Source: Bryobacteraceae bacterium (GTDB taxonomy: Bacteria > Acidobacteriota > Terriglobia > Bryobacterales > Bryobacteraceae). Taken from it: a stretch of DNA of 38,042 bases. This document shows positions 38,042 through 38,042 of the stretch, piece after piece (position 1 is the stretch's first letter; each line of letters opens with the position of its first letter). Both the position numbers and the translations under genes were made by a program. The notes beneath the pieces are model-generated. The model was given only the letters and a program-made list of their open reading frames with translations, was not told the DNA's origin and ran no database searches. Where the stretch lies: the NCBI GenBank assembly GCA_029975915.1, contig JARKOC010000505.1, positions 1 through 38,042 of the forward strand. The letters are read 5' to 3'.

Positions 38042-38042
38042 G

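Overview
The window is GC-rich bacterial DNA with tightly packed genes, many GTG/ATG starts overlapping the previous stop, and no rRNA, tRNA or CRISPR array. It reads as an accessory (defence and mobile) island, not core genome. The style fits an environmental bacterium; Acidobacteriota (Solibacter-type) is my guess from gene style, but no marker gene here proves it.

Left arm (1-7662, minus strand): a transcription unit running leftwards holds an ARPP-1-like protein, SbcD nuclease, SbcC ATPase with a zinc hook, two unrecognised proteins (383 aa and 290 aa, overlapping) and, cut by the window edge, a small MerR/AlpA-type HTH protein of the excisionase class.

Centre (7663-24880, plus strand), the most interesting part. 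A divergent control region separates ARPP-1 from a macro-domain protein with a DUF4145/HEPN-like tail. This is followed after 1 nt by a sigma-54-dependent activator with an RtcR-like CARF sensor domain. Next comes a candidate -24/-12 promoter, then a six-gene, mostly overlapping operon: SNF2 helicase with a C-terminal DUF3883, a 199-aa unknown (possibly clamp-like), a 547-aa protein with a degenerate phospholipase-D-like N-terminus, a dynamin-like GTPase, a DUF1156 adenine DNA methylase, and a HEPN-DUF499 ATPase. I found a shared motif, CAAC-N4-GTTGAT. It occurs as two copies 20 bp apart in the divergent control region and as one copy about 70 bp upstream of the -24/-12 element. That is what one expects of the activator's binding site. 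My model is an inducible defence system: the CARF domain senses a nucleotide or RNA-end signal, the activator switches on a methylase/helicase/GTPase/ATPase machine, and the macro domain and ARPP-1 process ADP-ribose-type or NAD-derived molecules. No gene that would make a cyclic-nucleotide signal is visible here.

Right of this (24881-26771, minus strand): a YwgA-like protein and an HD-domain phosphohydrolase of the YwfO/SAMHD1 type, convergent with the operon and separated from it by a strong GC-rich hairpin.

27080-30452 (plus strand): a compact three-gene mobile module of a serine recombinase and two ParB/RepB-like proteins. 30476-38041 (mainly minus strand): phage tail and fibre genes, with one unrelated gene inserted between them on the opposite strand (36214-37035), probably a prophage cargo gene.
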